Positions 52,320 to 61,488 are shown, counted from the first letter of the stretch. The stretch is DNA of 64,000 nt from Mesorhizobium carmichaelinearum (GCF_900199455.1 NZ_FZQR01000002.1:1-64000), one strand, 5' to 3'. Numbers and translations: made by a program. Notes: generated by a model not told the origin, from the letters alone.

Positions 52320-53033
52320 TTAGAACCAGCCCCGCCATTTGAACCAGACGAGGGGAACGATAGCGCTCAACACGATCAAAGCCAGCCCGTAGGGATAGCC
52401 GTACATCCAGTCGTACTCAGGCATGAACTTGAAATTCATTCCATAGATGCCCGCGATTAGCGTTGGTGGAATGCCGACGATCGACACGATCGTCAGAATT
52501 TTAAAGATATCATTCTGGGCGATCCCAATCAGGCCCACCATCGCGTCGAGCAGAAACTGCACCTTGTCAGAGAGGTGGACCTCATAATTGTCGAGCGATG
52601 CAACGTCCTGTTTCAGGCCTGCCATGCGCGGCTTCAATTTCCCGCCGGCCCAGTCCGAGGTTAACTCACACGCGAAATCGATGGCACGCCCCAAGGCCAA
52701 CAGCGCATCACGCTTTTCAGAGAGATAGTCGCCCAGGCGACCGAGTTGGCGCAACCGTGCTCGTATAAGCTTGTTGGAACGCACGGCCGGCGCGATTTGC
52801 GGGCCATAGCCCCCAGCATGCGTTACCATCGGTACGCTCATCGACAGCACACCGTCTCGCGCCTTCAGCCGACTTGAGGTTTCGATCTCGCTGAGAGCTT
52901 CACGACTTGGCACTTCGATCCCAGCCGCCTTCTTGACCTCCGCGACTTCGGCTGGCGAAGGATCGCGAACGTTCCACCATATGGTTTTGCCCTGCGCCTT
53001 CGGCACATCGCTTTCTGGATAGATGCTCAACAT
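52320..53033 (-). CDS. Shortened CorA-family magnesium transporter
   Basis: 237 residues. The two C-terminal membrane spans and the selectivity motif are intact (IVSIVGIPPTLIAGIYGMNF; then MYGYPYGLALIVLSAIVPLV), as is the long helix (DNYEVHLSDKVQFLLDAMVG). Usual CorA/MgtA-like length is ~320; here about 80 residues of the N-terminal alpha/beta domain are missing in frame, after VPMVTHAGGYGPQIAPA. Whether this makes an active, deregulated channel is open. Family assignment is secure; function is not. Confidence 0.72.
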   Translation of the reverse strand: MLSIYPESDVPKAQGKTIWWNVRDPSPAEVAEVKKAAGIEVPSREALSEIETSSRLKARDGVLSMSVPMVTHAGGYGPQIAPAVRSNKLIRARLRQLGRLGDYLSEKRDALLALGRAIDFACELTSDWAGGKLKPRMAGLKQDVASLDNYEVHLSDKVQFLLDAMVGLIGIAQNDIFKILTIVSIVGIPPTLIAGIYGMNFKFMPEYDWMYGYPYGLALIVLSAIVPLVWFKWRGWF

Positions 53034-53138
53034 CTGACGATGCCTCTTCTGGCGACACAGGGCCTGGCTGGCATGAAGTCGCCGCCCAGACGAGAAAACG
53101 AACCCCTGGTCGTCAAGGCAGCCAAGTTCACGCAGGCG

Positions 53139-53696
53139 CTAAGGCGACGGGTCGGAAATTCCGGTCAGCATCTGGCGCAGCACGCGGTCGCGCAGGAATA
53201 CATGGTGGAAGATAGCTGCAGCCGCGTGCAAGCCAGCGAGCCACATGATGATGTCGCCCAGTGTCCCGTGGATTTCTGCGAGTGAGGCGCCGGCATCCCA
53301 GGGCCTGAAAAACGGACCCAGCGCGCCAAACCCGTATACAGTCACCGGATGGCCCCCAAACCATGCCCCTAGCAAGGCGGTGGCCGGAACAGCAAAAAGA
53401 AGTGCGTAGAGTGTCCAGTGCGTCACCTTTGAGGCGACGTCCATCCATGTGGGCATCGGCGGCGACTGGGGAATACGATCGAACAGGCGCCAGATCAAAC
53501 GTACGATCAGCAAGCAGAAAACAGTGAAGCCGAGTGACTCGTGAAGCAGCAATGTCGGAGCACTGGCAGCGGAGTACACGCGCGCAGGAGGGCCCCCTGC
53601 GGAGACTAGGAACGCGATGAGCACGAGCAACGCTGTCAGCCAGTGAAGCGCCTGGGCTAGGCTTCCGTAACGGGTTGTCATACCGGACGGTGCCAT
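53139..53696 (-). CDS. Cytochrome b561-family membrane protein
   Basis: 185 residues, four membrane spans. Haem-ligand His candidates are in LAQALHWLT, TLLLHESLG, ASLAEIHGTLGD and LAGLHAAAAIFHH, the spacing of bacterial b561 (CybB type) proteins that oxidise ubiquinol or reduce superoxide in the inner membrane. Start ATG 53696. Confidence 0.88.
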   Translation of the reverse strand: MAPSGMTTRYGSLAQALHWLTALLVLIAFLVSAGGPPARVYSAASAPTLLLHESLGFTVFCLLIVRLIWRLFDRIPQSPPMPTWMDVASKVTHWTLYALLFAVPATALLGAWFGGHPVTVYGFGALGPFFRPWDAGASLAEIHGTLGDIIMWLAGLHAAAAIFHHVFLRDRVLRQMLTGISDPSP

Positions 53697-53824
53697 TCAA
53701 GGACTCCAGTCGCGGATGGTTTTCGCGCTAGCTCCGCGACGCGCCACGCTTCCATCGTTCCTCAAGTGCCTTCTCATAAATTTCCAAGCCCGTCTTCTTT
53801 CGATCAGTTGCCAGCAGCCGGCCG

Positions 53825-54460
53825 TTATTTCGTTGTGGTGTTGAACTCACGGTTTGCCGCATAGTCGATATTGAAGGTACCAGGAGGGGCGCGAACGCCC
53901 TCCTTCACATTGGAGATAGTAACCGTCGTGATTTGGTCCCTCTCGTCGGTGAGGCTCCATCTGAGTAGATCGAGCGATTTCCTGTCGAACACCATAGCGA
54001 TATTCGAGTTTCCGAAAGCCGACTTGTCGGCCAACTTAATAATAACCTGGGCGCCCTCGTCTCTGATGCTTTTAAGGCGATTGCCAGAGAATTCGACCTT
54101 ATCGTCGAGTAGGAGCTTAAGCGGCGTCTTCGCGAGAGCATAAAGACGGGATGTCTTGAGCTTCTTGTTGTAGATTACGACGGATTTTCCATCTGCAATT
54201 AAGCTGACCCCTGATTGGCCTGCATAGTTGAACCGAAGCTTGCCCGGGCGCTGGAGAAAAAATCTGCCGCTGGTCTTTTGCCCTTTGGGGCCAGACTGAA
54301 CGAAATCCCCGGACATTGACTTTACGGATGACAAGTGAGCGGCAATCGTCGCGGCTTCTACAGGCGCGGCCGAGGCCACAGTCGCAAGTTCGATATTTAT
54401 CCCTGAGGCGCTAATAACGGCAAAACAGAAAACCAGCAGTTTTTTGATCTTATATTCCAT
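53825..54460 (-). CDS. LolA-like outer-membrane lipoprotein carrier/sorting protein
   Basis: 211 residues from ATG 54460: signal peptide around LLVFCFAVISASGINIELAT, then a LolA fold: SSVKSMSGDFVQSGPKGQKT / SGRFFLQRPGKLRFNY, DGKSVVIYNKKLKTSRLYAL, LRWSLTDERDQITTVTIS. This matches LolA proteins that ferry lipoproteins across the periplasm, though it lacks a paired ftsK as in classical loci. Upstream 54461-54504 is a tandem repeat bearing the RBS region. Confidence 0.82.
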   Translation of the reverse strand: MEYKIKKLLVFCFAVISASGINIELATVASAAPVEAATIAAHLSSVKSMSGDFVQSGPKGQKTSGRFFLQRPGKLRFNYAGQSGVSLIADGKSVVIYNKKLKTSRLYALAKTPLKLLLDDKVEFSGNRLKSIRDEGAQVIIKLADKSAFGNSNIAMVFDRKSLDLLRWSLTDERDQITTVTISNVKEGVRAPPGTFNIDYAANREFNTTTK

Positions 54461-54504
54461 TCTCTTATCCCACCCGAGCGCGTCTCTCATCCCACCCGAG
54501 CGCG
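54461..54504 (-). repeat. 22-bp tandem duplication at the LolA start
   Basis: Two copies of a 22-base unit directly before ATG 54460, differing at one base, each containing GGTGGGATAAGAGA-like ribosome-binding sequence on the minus strand. The duplication may alter translation or be a slippage product. Confidence 0.75.
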
Positions 54505-54676
54505 CGCGTGATCGAAAGAGTTCAGGTCCAAAGATCGGTGGCCATCCCGGCAATGACTCGACTTGCCGTCCGCCACATGCACTGACCGGCTTCGCGGGAG
54601 TGCCCGATCACCGCCCCGGTTGGCTATCATCCCCATCCCAAGGCCTTTTGTCCGAGTATTTTGGCCTTCGTCGCGC

Positions 54677-54754
54677 TTATCTCCTGAGACCAAAAAAACT
54701 CAGAACTGCGAGAACAACGACCACGAGCCCTACAATGTAGATTATGCTATGCAT
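54677..54754 (-). CDS. 25-residue membrane microprotein, copy 2
   Basis: MHSIIYIVGLVVVVLAVLSF then FGLRR: a hydrophobic helix with a basic C-terminus. The peptide at 61980-62054 has the same plan and end (..IVLVILSFFGLR). GGAG lies 9 bases upstream. Expressed from a sigma-EcfG-like promoter at 54828-54852 through a short structured leader. Confidence 0.68.
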   Translation of the reverse strand: MHSIIYIVGLVVVVLAVLSFFGLRR

Positions 54755-54820
54755 TGACTCATCTCCAAAATTAAAGGGAGGCCCGCGCTGCCTTGCGTGC
54801 CTACGGTGCTTCGCACCCTG
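54755..54820 (-). promoter_or_regulatory. Structured leader, RNA family copy 4
   Basis: 5-prime leader of the 25-residue peptide gene. It has a GGGTGC/GCACC hairpin and the family-like GCAGCGCGGGCCTCCC segment, and ends in the RBS. It is the shortest and most degenerate of the four copies. Confidence 0.5.
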
Positions 54821-54827
54821 AAAAGGG

Positions 54828-54852
54828 AACATTTAGGACAGCCTAATGTTCC
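54828..54852 (-). promoter_or_regulatory. Palindromic sigma-EcfG-like promoter
   Basis: Minus strand GGAAC-N16-TGTT beginning GGAACATTAG. The site is an imperfect inverted repeat (GGAACATTTAGG / CCTAATGTTCC), so a match is also present on the plus strand (54826-54850). Confidence 0.55.
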
Positions 54853-54859
54853 ATCGGTA

Positions 54860-55926
54860 GCCAGGGATTTCGCGCCTATTCAGATATTTGGTGGCGCTTG
54901 GTTGAGATTCAGAGCGCAATGGGCCGCTTGGCTGCTTAGATGGCCCAGCGTAGCGAGAACGTCGCAGGCAGTCGACGAGGGGGAAAGGCGGTAGCGCTCT
55001 CCGGCTACCACTATTCCCTTCGACGCCGTGGGGGATGCCCCTCGCCGAGGAGTGGTGTTAGCCGCCCAGTGATTTCGACTTCGATCCCGCCAATCCTCGA
55101 TGGACCTCGAAACATCGCGACGGCTTCGATCAGTCCCGCATCTGCTCTGCAGATTCGGGATCGCCAGCGGCAATGTCATTCGCAAGTCCTGTCTGAAGCT
55201 GGTTCAGTTGTGCCTCGTAGCGTGCCAGCACCGAGGGATGCAGCACGATGACTCCGGTCGCGGGGGGCAAGGCCAGCAACACCACGAATGCGCGATGTAA
55301 GGACGCAAATCGAAACATGCAGATCCTCACCGGTGAGGGCTGGCCTGGTATGGAGATGGCGACGGTAGTCCCTGGAGCCTGCTTCTTGGAGGACATCGCT
55401 GACGAGAATGCCAGATGCATTGAGTTCCTCACGAGCTGCCGCTGATATCGCGTTGATCTGCGGCAGATCTGCCCCGCAACCGACGCCTGTGTTCAACAGC
55501 TGATTGCGCCCGAGATCGCGCCGCACAAAGCTATAGGTGGTTCCCCTGTACCGCACGGAGTGCCTCTCCTCGAAAGGCCTCCACCATTGGCGAGAGCTGC
55601 GGATCGCGACAAGCCGTCCAGGATCGTTCTCAGAACGGTGCAAAAGCGCACGTTGGACTAGTTGCCGATGGCGTCCCAGAGCGTGCTGTTGCCCTGCTCG
55701 CGCTCGCTGTCGGCGCGGGCCATCTTAGCTCCTGCGATGAAGCTCGCCGGGGAGCTCGTTGTCGTGAACATCCGCACGACAGTGGCCGACCTGGTAGTCG
55801 TGATTGAAGGCCCCCATGCCTTCGCGGCCTTCGACGCGCTAGACGATAGGCATGACAAATCTCCGCCTGCGCCTCGTCCCCGCCAGGACGAGGACTAGAG
55901 CGGGTTGCTGTTACTGTTGGTGGGAC
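54860..55926. other. Stretch with weak coding evidence
   Basis: Over 1 kb without a gene I can name. A minus-strand frame 55130-55318 (MFRFASLHRAFVVLLALPPA then ARYEAQLNQLQTGLANDIAA) looks like a signal peptide with a coiled-coil and may be a small or broken gene. A frame at 55662-55898 (+) and its antisense are also open but featureless. Confidence 0.35.
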
Positions 55927-56355
55927 CTAGGTGGCGCTGGCGCGCCGGAGGATCTCGGCCACGACTTCGGGCCGGTACCACTTCGCGAGCTCGACCTCGT
56001 CGAGGTTCCCTTCCTCGACCAGCATCTGGATCTCCTCGACCTCTTGGTCGCTGAAATCGGCCGTTGCGGTGTCGCGAGGGTCGCGCCACGTCACGGGCGG
56101 GAGGTCTTGGTATTTGTAGTCGCGCTCCTTCACCACTTTCCAGTGGTGGGGCTCGATGCATCGTGGCTCAAGGCAGGTGGGACGGATTGAAATCCGTGGG
56201 AAATCCACCAGATTGAGCAGCACACGGGCGGGGTTGCCGAAGTCGTGGAGGTGTGGGCGCCGGCCGCGCATTGGACCATCCCAGATCAGGTGGTTGCCCT
56301 CAATGTGGGACTTCCGGTCAACTCTCTCACGCAGCGTCGTTTTGGGTCTGGCCAT
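55927..56355 (-). CDS. HNH-like nuclease-related hypothetical
   Basis: 142 residues. NHLIWDGPMRGRRPHLHDFG, then RPTCLEPRCIEPHHWKVVKE with a C-x4-C-x3-H-H arrangement recalling phage HNH proteins, and an acidic C-terminus (SDQEVEEIQMLVEEGNLDEV). The assignment is by pattern; catalysis cannot be claimed. Part of the mobile element region. Confidence 0.5.
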   Translation of the reverse strand: MARPKTTLRERVDRKSHIEGNHLIWDGPMRGRRPHLHDFGNPARVLLNLVDFPRISIRPTCLEPRCIEPHHWKVVKERDYKYQDLPPVTWRDPRDTATADFSDQEVEEIQMLVEEGNLDEVELAKWYRPEVVAEILRRASAT

Positions 56356-56383
56356 GGGTGCTCACATAGTGACGCGGGAATAA

Positions 56384-57016
56384 ACCGAACAGCCTGAGTG
56401 CCCAACTCGTAAGACCATTATTTTATACATACTATAGTCAAACTTTTTGGGCCCCCCTGCGATTTCAAGTACCGTTCTGTTAGGTTTATTATTTCCCCGC
56501 GTTGGGGAATGGAGGGAGAATAAAAGAACTTATAATAGCGAAAAAAGCCACGCAATTAGAATGGCTTATTCCAGTTTCTTAATCTAGCGCCTGACGTCGA
56601 TTGCCTCGAGCACCCTACCGGCCCGTCTGCGAACGCTGGCCTCGTCGAGGTAGCGGATGGCTTGATGGCCCCAAGCGCGGTCGGGATTCGTCCGTGTCGG
56701 GGCCAAGTGTGATTGTCTTGCCAATCCCGCAAACTGGCGGCTATGCAATCAAAATCGTGAAGCCGCACACGCAATGAAAATTTGGTAGACAGCCGAACTG
56801 GTTTGCCCGCCGCCGCTACACCCCGCCGTAAGGCGGGATATCCACATTCTCACGCGCATCTGCAGTACAACGATCGTCGTTGCCCCAAAGAAAGCGTGTT
56901 TGCAGGTGAGAGGCAATCGACCAGAGCAGCCTGACGCTCTGGCGTCCACCTCCACCTCCCGCTACGCCCAGACTTACGCCACGCAAGGACAGCTCACATG
57001 GCGCACAACCGCCTCC
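56384..57016. other. A/T-richer spacer of the mobile element
   Basis: 56400-56570 is markedly A/T-richer than the surroundings (runs such as TTATTTTATACATACTATAG). No supported gene; probably a regulatory or junction segment of the element. Confidence 0.45.
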
Positions 57017-57290
57017 TCATGTCTGCTTGCGGCGCGTGTGACACGCCGCAAGCATGCACCGCCAAATGAGCGGTGATTTAAGGTTCCAACCTAAAGTGGA
57101 GGATAGCGATGGTTGTCCTCTCCTCGCATTCTGTCGCTTGCGCGCCATCTTCCCTAGAGCGGCGGAGAACTGGACCAAGGTTGCGCCCACTCCATGGCCC
57201 CTTTGGTCGCGTTTAGCTGCAGCAGACCTCCCTGCGGCTGCTAAGCTCTGCAAACTCGGCAAAGCAAGGGCTGCAAGGGGCCTGCCGAGG

Positions 57291-57647
57291 TTAGTGCTTC
57301 ACGATTGGAGCTACAGGCACGTTTGCCAGATCGTGTTGCCCGACCCACTGGTATCCCCACACGATCGAAGCGGGCTCAGGCAGATCTTCCAACCTGACCT
57401 CCGGAACATTTGCGTCCTGACACGAAAGCAGAATGGCATCGTGATCGGGGAGATCGTCAACGATGTGGGTGAGCCAAGGGCGGATGTGAAGGCTTCCGTC
57501 CCAGAGCGTGAAGGCAGCGAACGGCCAATTCCTGTAAAGGACCGTGTGGCTGGCCTTCACCACTTTGTAATAGAAAAAGCCCCCTCCCCCAGAGAGGTAA
57601 ACGCCGGTAGAAGGGACAGCGTCATCCTCTTCCTCGCGCCGAAGCAA
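57291..57647 (-). CDS. 118-residue hypothetical protein
   Basis: GGGGFFYYKVVKASHTVLYR, WPFAAFTLWDGSLHIRPWLT and YQWVGQHDLANVPVAP. A beta-rich soluble protein, not recognised. Overlaps the excisionase-like gene by ~90 bases, so its start may be later. Confidence 0.5.
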   Translation of the reverse strand: MLRREEEDDAVPSTGVYLSGGGGFFYYKVVKASHTVLYRNWPFAAFTLWDGSLHIRPWLTHIVDDLPDHDAILLSCQDANVPEVRLEDLPEPASIVWGYQWVGQHDLANVPVAPIVKH

Positions 57648-57790
57648 AATAGGCTCCTTCGGAAGTGTGGTTTCCCATCAATGGTAACCGGCTGAGGCAG
57701 GAGGCCATGCTGAGCCATTCGCAGAACATCTTCTTTGCGCATGCCAAGCATTTCGGAGACTTCAATTACTGTCAAATATTCGTCGGACAT
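57557..57790 (-). CDS. MerR/AlpA-like DNA-binding protein
   Basis: 77 residues from ATG 57790: MSDEYLTVIEVSEMLGMRKE, DVLRMAQHGLLPQPVTIDGK, PHFRRS. This is a winged helix-turn-helix of the excisionase/HTH_17 type used by phage and element regulators. The C-terminus is odd, running on in Ser/Phe-rich sequence, so a frameshift near 57640 is possible. Confidence 0.6.
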   Translation of the reverse strand: MSDEYLTVIEVSEMLGMRKEDVLRMAQHGLLPQPVTIDGKPHFRRSLFCFGARKRMTLSLLPAFTSLGEGAFSITKW

Positions 57791-58019
57791 GTGTTTCCTT
57801 TCATTACGTGTGTCCGACCGGGATGTGGCGCCGTCGCGCTTCACGCGCTAGGTACGTTCTTCGCAATACTATAGGGTAAGTGAACTACTTCCGCCGGGAC
57901 CATCGACCCGTACGTGGCCACGCCTGCGCCACAGCCTGACTCAGGTCCAATGTCCGAACTACCCAGTGCTGCTATTGCTGCCTCTACATCACTGCAGGGG
58001 GGAGGCGCAGGCGCCAACG

Positions 58020-58241
58020 TCAATCGAGCTTCAGCCTCTGCGACCCTATCGCCTTGAGGCACTGCGCGAAGAAGACGGCACTGAAGCGTCCACGTGAGAG
58101 CTTGTTGCGGATGTTGGCCGCCTTTTCCTCGACGCCAATGGCAGCCAACTTCTCGGCCAGGTCGGCGTAGCTCAGGCCCTGAAGCTTTAGCTCGGCTTTC
58201 AACACCCCGCTGATCAGTCGCTCCCACTCGGTCTCGGTCAT
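58020..58241 (-). CDS. DUF6471-like protein
   Basis: 73 residues: MTETEWERLISGVLKAELKL, QGLSYADLAEKLAAIGVEEK, AANIRNKLSRGRFSAVFFAQ. DUF6471 is a helix-turn-helix-like family associated with mobile elements. AGGAG ten bases before ATG 58241. Confidence 0.75.
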   Translation of the reverse strand: MTETEWERLISGVLKAELKLQGLSYADLAEKLAAIGVEEKAANIRNKLSRGRFSAVFFAQCLKAIGSQRLKLD

Positions 58242-58365
58242 CCAAACATTCTCCTGCAAAAAATCTTCGGCGGCCTATTGAACGCAATTTTGCGCCACTT
58301 ATGTATCGTAAACAGTGCAAACGCACCGTATACGATCAACAACTACCGCTAAGGAAACTCACAAC

Positions 58366-58584
58366 ATGACCATCGACCACACAACAGCAAAAGTGCTGAC
58401 CGACCTCCTGCGCGAACTCTCCTCGGAACTGGACCTTCATCACGAAGATGACCAGTTCCCCGCCCTTAAGCCAACGATCGAAGCGCTGCGAAGGGCTGCT
58501 ACCCTGATGACGGACGCCGGCCACAAGAACCCGAAAGTCTACCACCATGTTATGCGCCGCTTCGAACGGGCGACTCGCTCTTAA
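58366..58584 (+). CDS. 72-residue hypothetical protein
   Basis: MTIDHTTAKVLTDLLRELSS, ELDLHHEDDQFPALKPTIEA ... helical, acidic. RBS AAGGAAAC. Divergent from the DUF6471 gene and 62 bases before the 58647 gene. Confidence 0.5.
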   Translation: MTIDHTTAKVLTDLLRELSSELDLHHEDDQFPALKPTIEALRRAATLMTDAGHKNPKVYHHVMRRFERATRS

Positions 58585-58646
58585 CATAGCGATCGGACAG
58601 CGGAATTTCACGGCGCCCAGCCACCCTCCTCCACAGGACTTTCAAA

Positions 58647-59333
58647 ATGACCGAACCATTCGACCGTTCCATATCAAGCTCCGACTATTTGGCCACGGCG
58701 CGCGACCGCCACCAGGACGGAACATCGAGACTGAACGAGGATCTGGCCCAGATGCTCGAAGATGACTACGCCTGCGGCCTAAACCAAGAGCACGTCGACG
58801 TCCTGATCTATCCCGCCAACTGGAGCCCCCTCGTACGCCAGGAGAACAGACCGCCCCGGGTATTTCTTAACGCCAGGATCAACCAGAAGGGCAACGCCGA
58901 GATCAACTGGGCGCGCGGCGACCACGACATCCTCTATGACGAGGACTTTCTGGCAAGGTACGCAGATGCGGCTCAGTCTGCACACTCGGTCCCATGGCGG
59001 GGCATCGGGGAACTGATGTGGTGGAAGGGCTTCGAGCTCCTGGTCAGCAATGTAATCATCCGCAGATCGCCTGTGGCCACGGCTCTCCTGTACGCCCACG
59101 CTGCCAGCCTCAACGAGCTTGCTTCAGTCCTTACCCAGCACCTGAACCTGGTCGGAGCGACGACGCTCAACTTCACCTATCAGGATGGCGAAATCACCGC
59201 GGCCGACTTCGTGCCGACCATTCCCTCTGATCGGCTCAGAGAGATGATCCAGGAGCGAGGCCGGCGGAAGGCGGCAACGCTTCGAGAGGCCGTCGAGCGC
59301 ATCGCTAAGTTTGACCCTAAGGATCCTGGATGA
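58647..59333 (+). CDS. 228-residue hypothetical protein of the element
   Basis: Starts MTEPFDRSISSSDYLATARD. Contains QEHVDVLIYPANWSPLVRQE, INWARGDHDILYDEDFLARY, WWKGFELLVSNVIIRRSPVA and SLNELASVLTQHLNLVG. No known family; length and composition suggest a soluble protein. Possibly an element-specific gene (its neighbours are mobile). Confidence 0.55.
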   Translation: MTEPFDRSISSSDYLATARDRHQDGTSRLNEDLAQMLEDDYACGLNQEHVDVLIYPANWSPLVRQENRPPRVFLNARINQKGNAEINWARGDHDILYDEDFLARYADAAQSAHSVPWRGIGELMWWKGFELLVSNVIIRRSPVATALLYAHAASLNELASVLTQHLNLVGATTLNFTYQDGEITAADFVPTIPSDRLREMIQERGRRKAATLREAVERIAKFDPKDPG

Positions 59334-59662
59334 TCCTCCCACACTCTGCTACCTCTCCCTCCTTCTTCAAGCAGCCGATGTTTGTCCAATGTTCTTCTTC
59401 GGCGCCACGTTCGCCCACGGCTCTCGCAGCGTTCTTCGGGTCTGCCGATTGGCAGTCCTACCACCCAACGATCCATCGGCACCTCGCGGGCGACACCTTC
59501 TCGGCCGAGCTGTCCCGCTGCAGGCGCGAGGAGCAGCGGCACAGTCAGCTGGATTTTCTGCTGACATTTCTCTCCTGCAGCTCAACCGCCGGCCTGAAGG
59601 TTTTGGAACCGGCTCGATCGCGGATCTTTCGATCACATTCGCGCCTGGTGGCGGACGGGTGA
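59330..59662 (+). CDS. 110-residue frame, doubtful
   Basis: ATG 59330 overlaps the previous stop as ATGA, which favours a real gene, but the protein (FVQCSSSAPRSPTALAAFFG ...) has no visible fold and the antisense frame is equally open. Confidence 0.3.
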   Translation: MILPHSATSPSFFKQPMFVQCSSSAPRSPTALAAFFGSADWQSYHPTIHRHLAGDTFSAELSRCRREEQRHSQLDFLLTFLSCSSTAGLKVLEPARSRIFRSHSRLVADG

Positions 59663-59901
59663 AGGTGTACACGATATTCTGTGCTGACCAGCAGGGTTTG
59701 CGCGGGAATGGACCTATTTACGGCCCGAAAATATTTTTGCGTTTTCGGGTAATAGCACTCGCCGCCGGACGGTCCGCGGTCGAGAAAGCCGCTCCCCCTA
59801 TAGTACCACGCCCAAGGGCCATAGAACCGTATTGTCCAGCGAACTAGATCAGGCTGGCTCCGCCATCAATGGCCTCCACACACCAGCGTGTCTTCTGATC
59901 T

Positions 59902-60339
59902 ATGACCAACCGCATTTTTGAGAAAAGCAATCACCCTGACCAAAGCGCGCCGCTCCGGCTGGACATAGCCGCTCGCATCGCTTTCCCCGACGGTACTATG
60001 GGGGCGCCAGGGCTGCGCAAGGAGCGGGATGCTGGCCGACTAGTAACAGAGATGATCGCGGGGAAGGAATATGTCACCTTGGCCGCGATCGCCGAGATGA
60101 GGGAAAGATGTCGAGGACTTCGAAAGGGGCACGCCTCGTCTGGCGGGACGAAAGCAGGAAGCAGGACGGGTCCTTGCGGAGCCGGGCCGGCTGGTTCATC
60201 CGTGACGGCAACACATTCATCAGCGCTTGCGGCGGCACTGGCAACCGCGAACACGCTGAGAAAAGGCTCGCCAGCTACATCACCGAAAAGTACCAGCCAG
60301 TCCGCGAGCACGGTCGTGATCCCGCTACGGTCGCAATAG
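59902..60339 (+). CDS. Recombination directionality factor/excisionase-like
   Basis: 145 residues. LDIAARIAFPDGTMGAPGLR, KERDAGRLVTEMIAGKEYVT, LAAIAEMRERC is the pattern of small DNA-binding proteins encoded just upstream of tyrosine integrases in rhizobial elements. It overlaps the integrase start by 230 bases, so the C-terminal half may be read in another frame; the N-terminal 65 residues are the supported part. Confidence 0.6.
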   Translation: MTNRIFEKSNHPDQSAPLRLDIAARIAFPDGTMGAPGLRKERDAGRLVTEMIAGKEYVTLAAIAEMRERCRGLRKGHASSGGTKAGSRTGPCGAGPAGSSVTATHSSALAAALATANTLRKGSPATSPKSTSQSASTVVIPLRSQ

Positions 60340-61445
60340 CCGACGCCATTAGTGTCTACCTAACAGATGTCGCGCCACATCACGCCAAGCCAAAGGAAAC
60401 CGCTGGTCGTATGGTCTCGGTGCTGAACTGGTTCGGCGATATGATGATCGGCGACATCGACGGCAAGGTCTGCCGCGACTACGCTAAAGCGCACGGCGGC
60501 GGTGCGGCCGCTAGGCGGCAGCTGGAGGATTTGCGGTCGGCGCTCAACAACTATCATCGAGAAGGCTACATAACCTCGACGCCGGCGATCGTCCTGCCGC
60601 CAAAGTCCGCGTCAAGGGACCGTTGGCTCACTCGTGATGAGGCGGCGGCGTTGATACGCGCCGCTTGGCGGATGCGTCAGTCCTGGAAGGGCCAGCCTAG
60701 CGACCGGCGCACAGGACGCCACGTCGCTCGCTTCATCCTGGTCGCTCTTTATACCGGGACTCGATCAGCCGCGATCTGCGGCGCCGCTGTGAGACCAACT
60801 GATGGGGCAGGCCATGTGGATCTCGAACGAGGCGTGTTCTATCGTCGCGCAACTGGTCGCCTTGAGACGAAGAAGCGGCAGCCACCGGTGCGCCTACCCG
60901 ATCGTCTGCTTGCCCATGTCAGGAGATGGTCAGTCACGCCACTGGAGATCAAGACCAAGGGCCGGGGCAAAAGCTCAAATATCGGTCGAATGATCGCTCA
61001 CGACTATGTGGTGGAGTGGAACGGCAAGCCAGTCCAGTCAATCAAGAAGGCCTTTCGCTCGGTGGTCGAGGCTGCCCGGCTCGGCTGGTACGACGACGTT
61101 GCATCGCAGGACGGCACCACCAAGCGGGTGTTCCGCACGGACGTGACCCCGCACATCTTCCGCCACACTGCGGCTACATGGCTGATGCAGCAAGGCGCTG
61201 ATCCTTGGGCCGCCGCTGGCTTCCTTGGCATGACCGTCGAGGTGCTGATCCAGACGTACGGTCACCATCATCCAGACTTCCAGGCGGATGCCGCCGAGGC
61301 GATCGTCTCCAAGTCGCGGTCCAGAAATGCTTCAAAAAACGTGGTCCGCATGCCGATGGCACAGAAGACGAACGCCCCCACAACTCCCCACAGATACCCC
61401 ACAGCTATGTCAGAAACAAAGGTGAACAAAGGTCGCCGGCCATAA
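60108..61445 (+). CDS. Tyrosine site-specific integrase
   Basis: 445 residues. A core-binding domain (AEKRLASYITEKYQPVREHG) is followed by the catalytic domain with the family residues: Arg in ALYTGTRSAAI, His-x-x-Arg in TPHIFRHTAATWL and Tyr in LIQTYGHHHP. Its 3-prime end faces a tRNA-Pro fragment 44 bases away, its probable attachment site. It would integrate and excise an element lying mostly to the left of this point. Confidence 0.93.
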   Translation: MSRTSKGARLVWRDESRKQDGSLRSRAGWFIRDGNTFISACGGTGNREHAEKRLASYITEKYQPVREHGRDPATVAIADAISVYLTDVAPHHAKPKETAGRMVSVLNWFGDMMIGDIDGKVCRDYAKAHGGGAAARRQLEDLRSALNNYHREGYITSTPAIVLPPKSASRDRWLTRDEAAALIRAAWRMRQSWKGQPSDRRTGRHVARFILVALYTGTRSAAICGAAVRPTDGAGHVDLERGVFYRRATGRLETKKRQPPVRLPDRLLAHVRRWSVTPLEIKTKGRGKSSNIGRMIAHDYVVEWNGKPVQSIKKAFRSVVEAARLGWYDDVASQDGTTKRVFRTDVTPHIFRHTAATWLMQQGADPWAAAGFLGMTVEVLIQTYGHHHPDFQADAAEAIVSKSRSRNASKNVVRMPMAQKTNAPTTPHRYPTAMSETKVNKGRRP

Positions 61446-61488
61446 CGAAGAATGGCGGAAATCCAGGCTTTTGCTGGCAGATCCCGTC

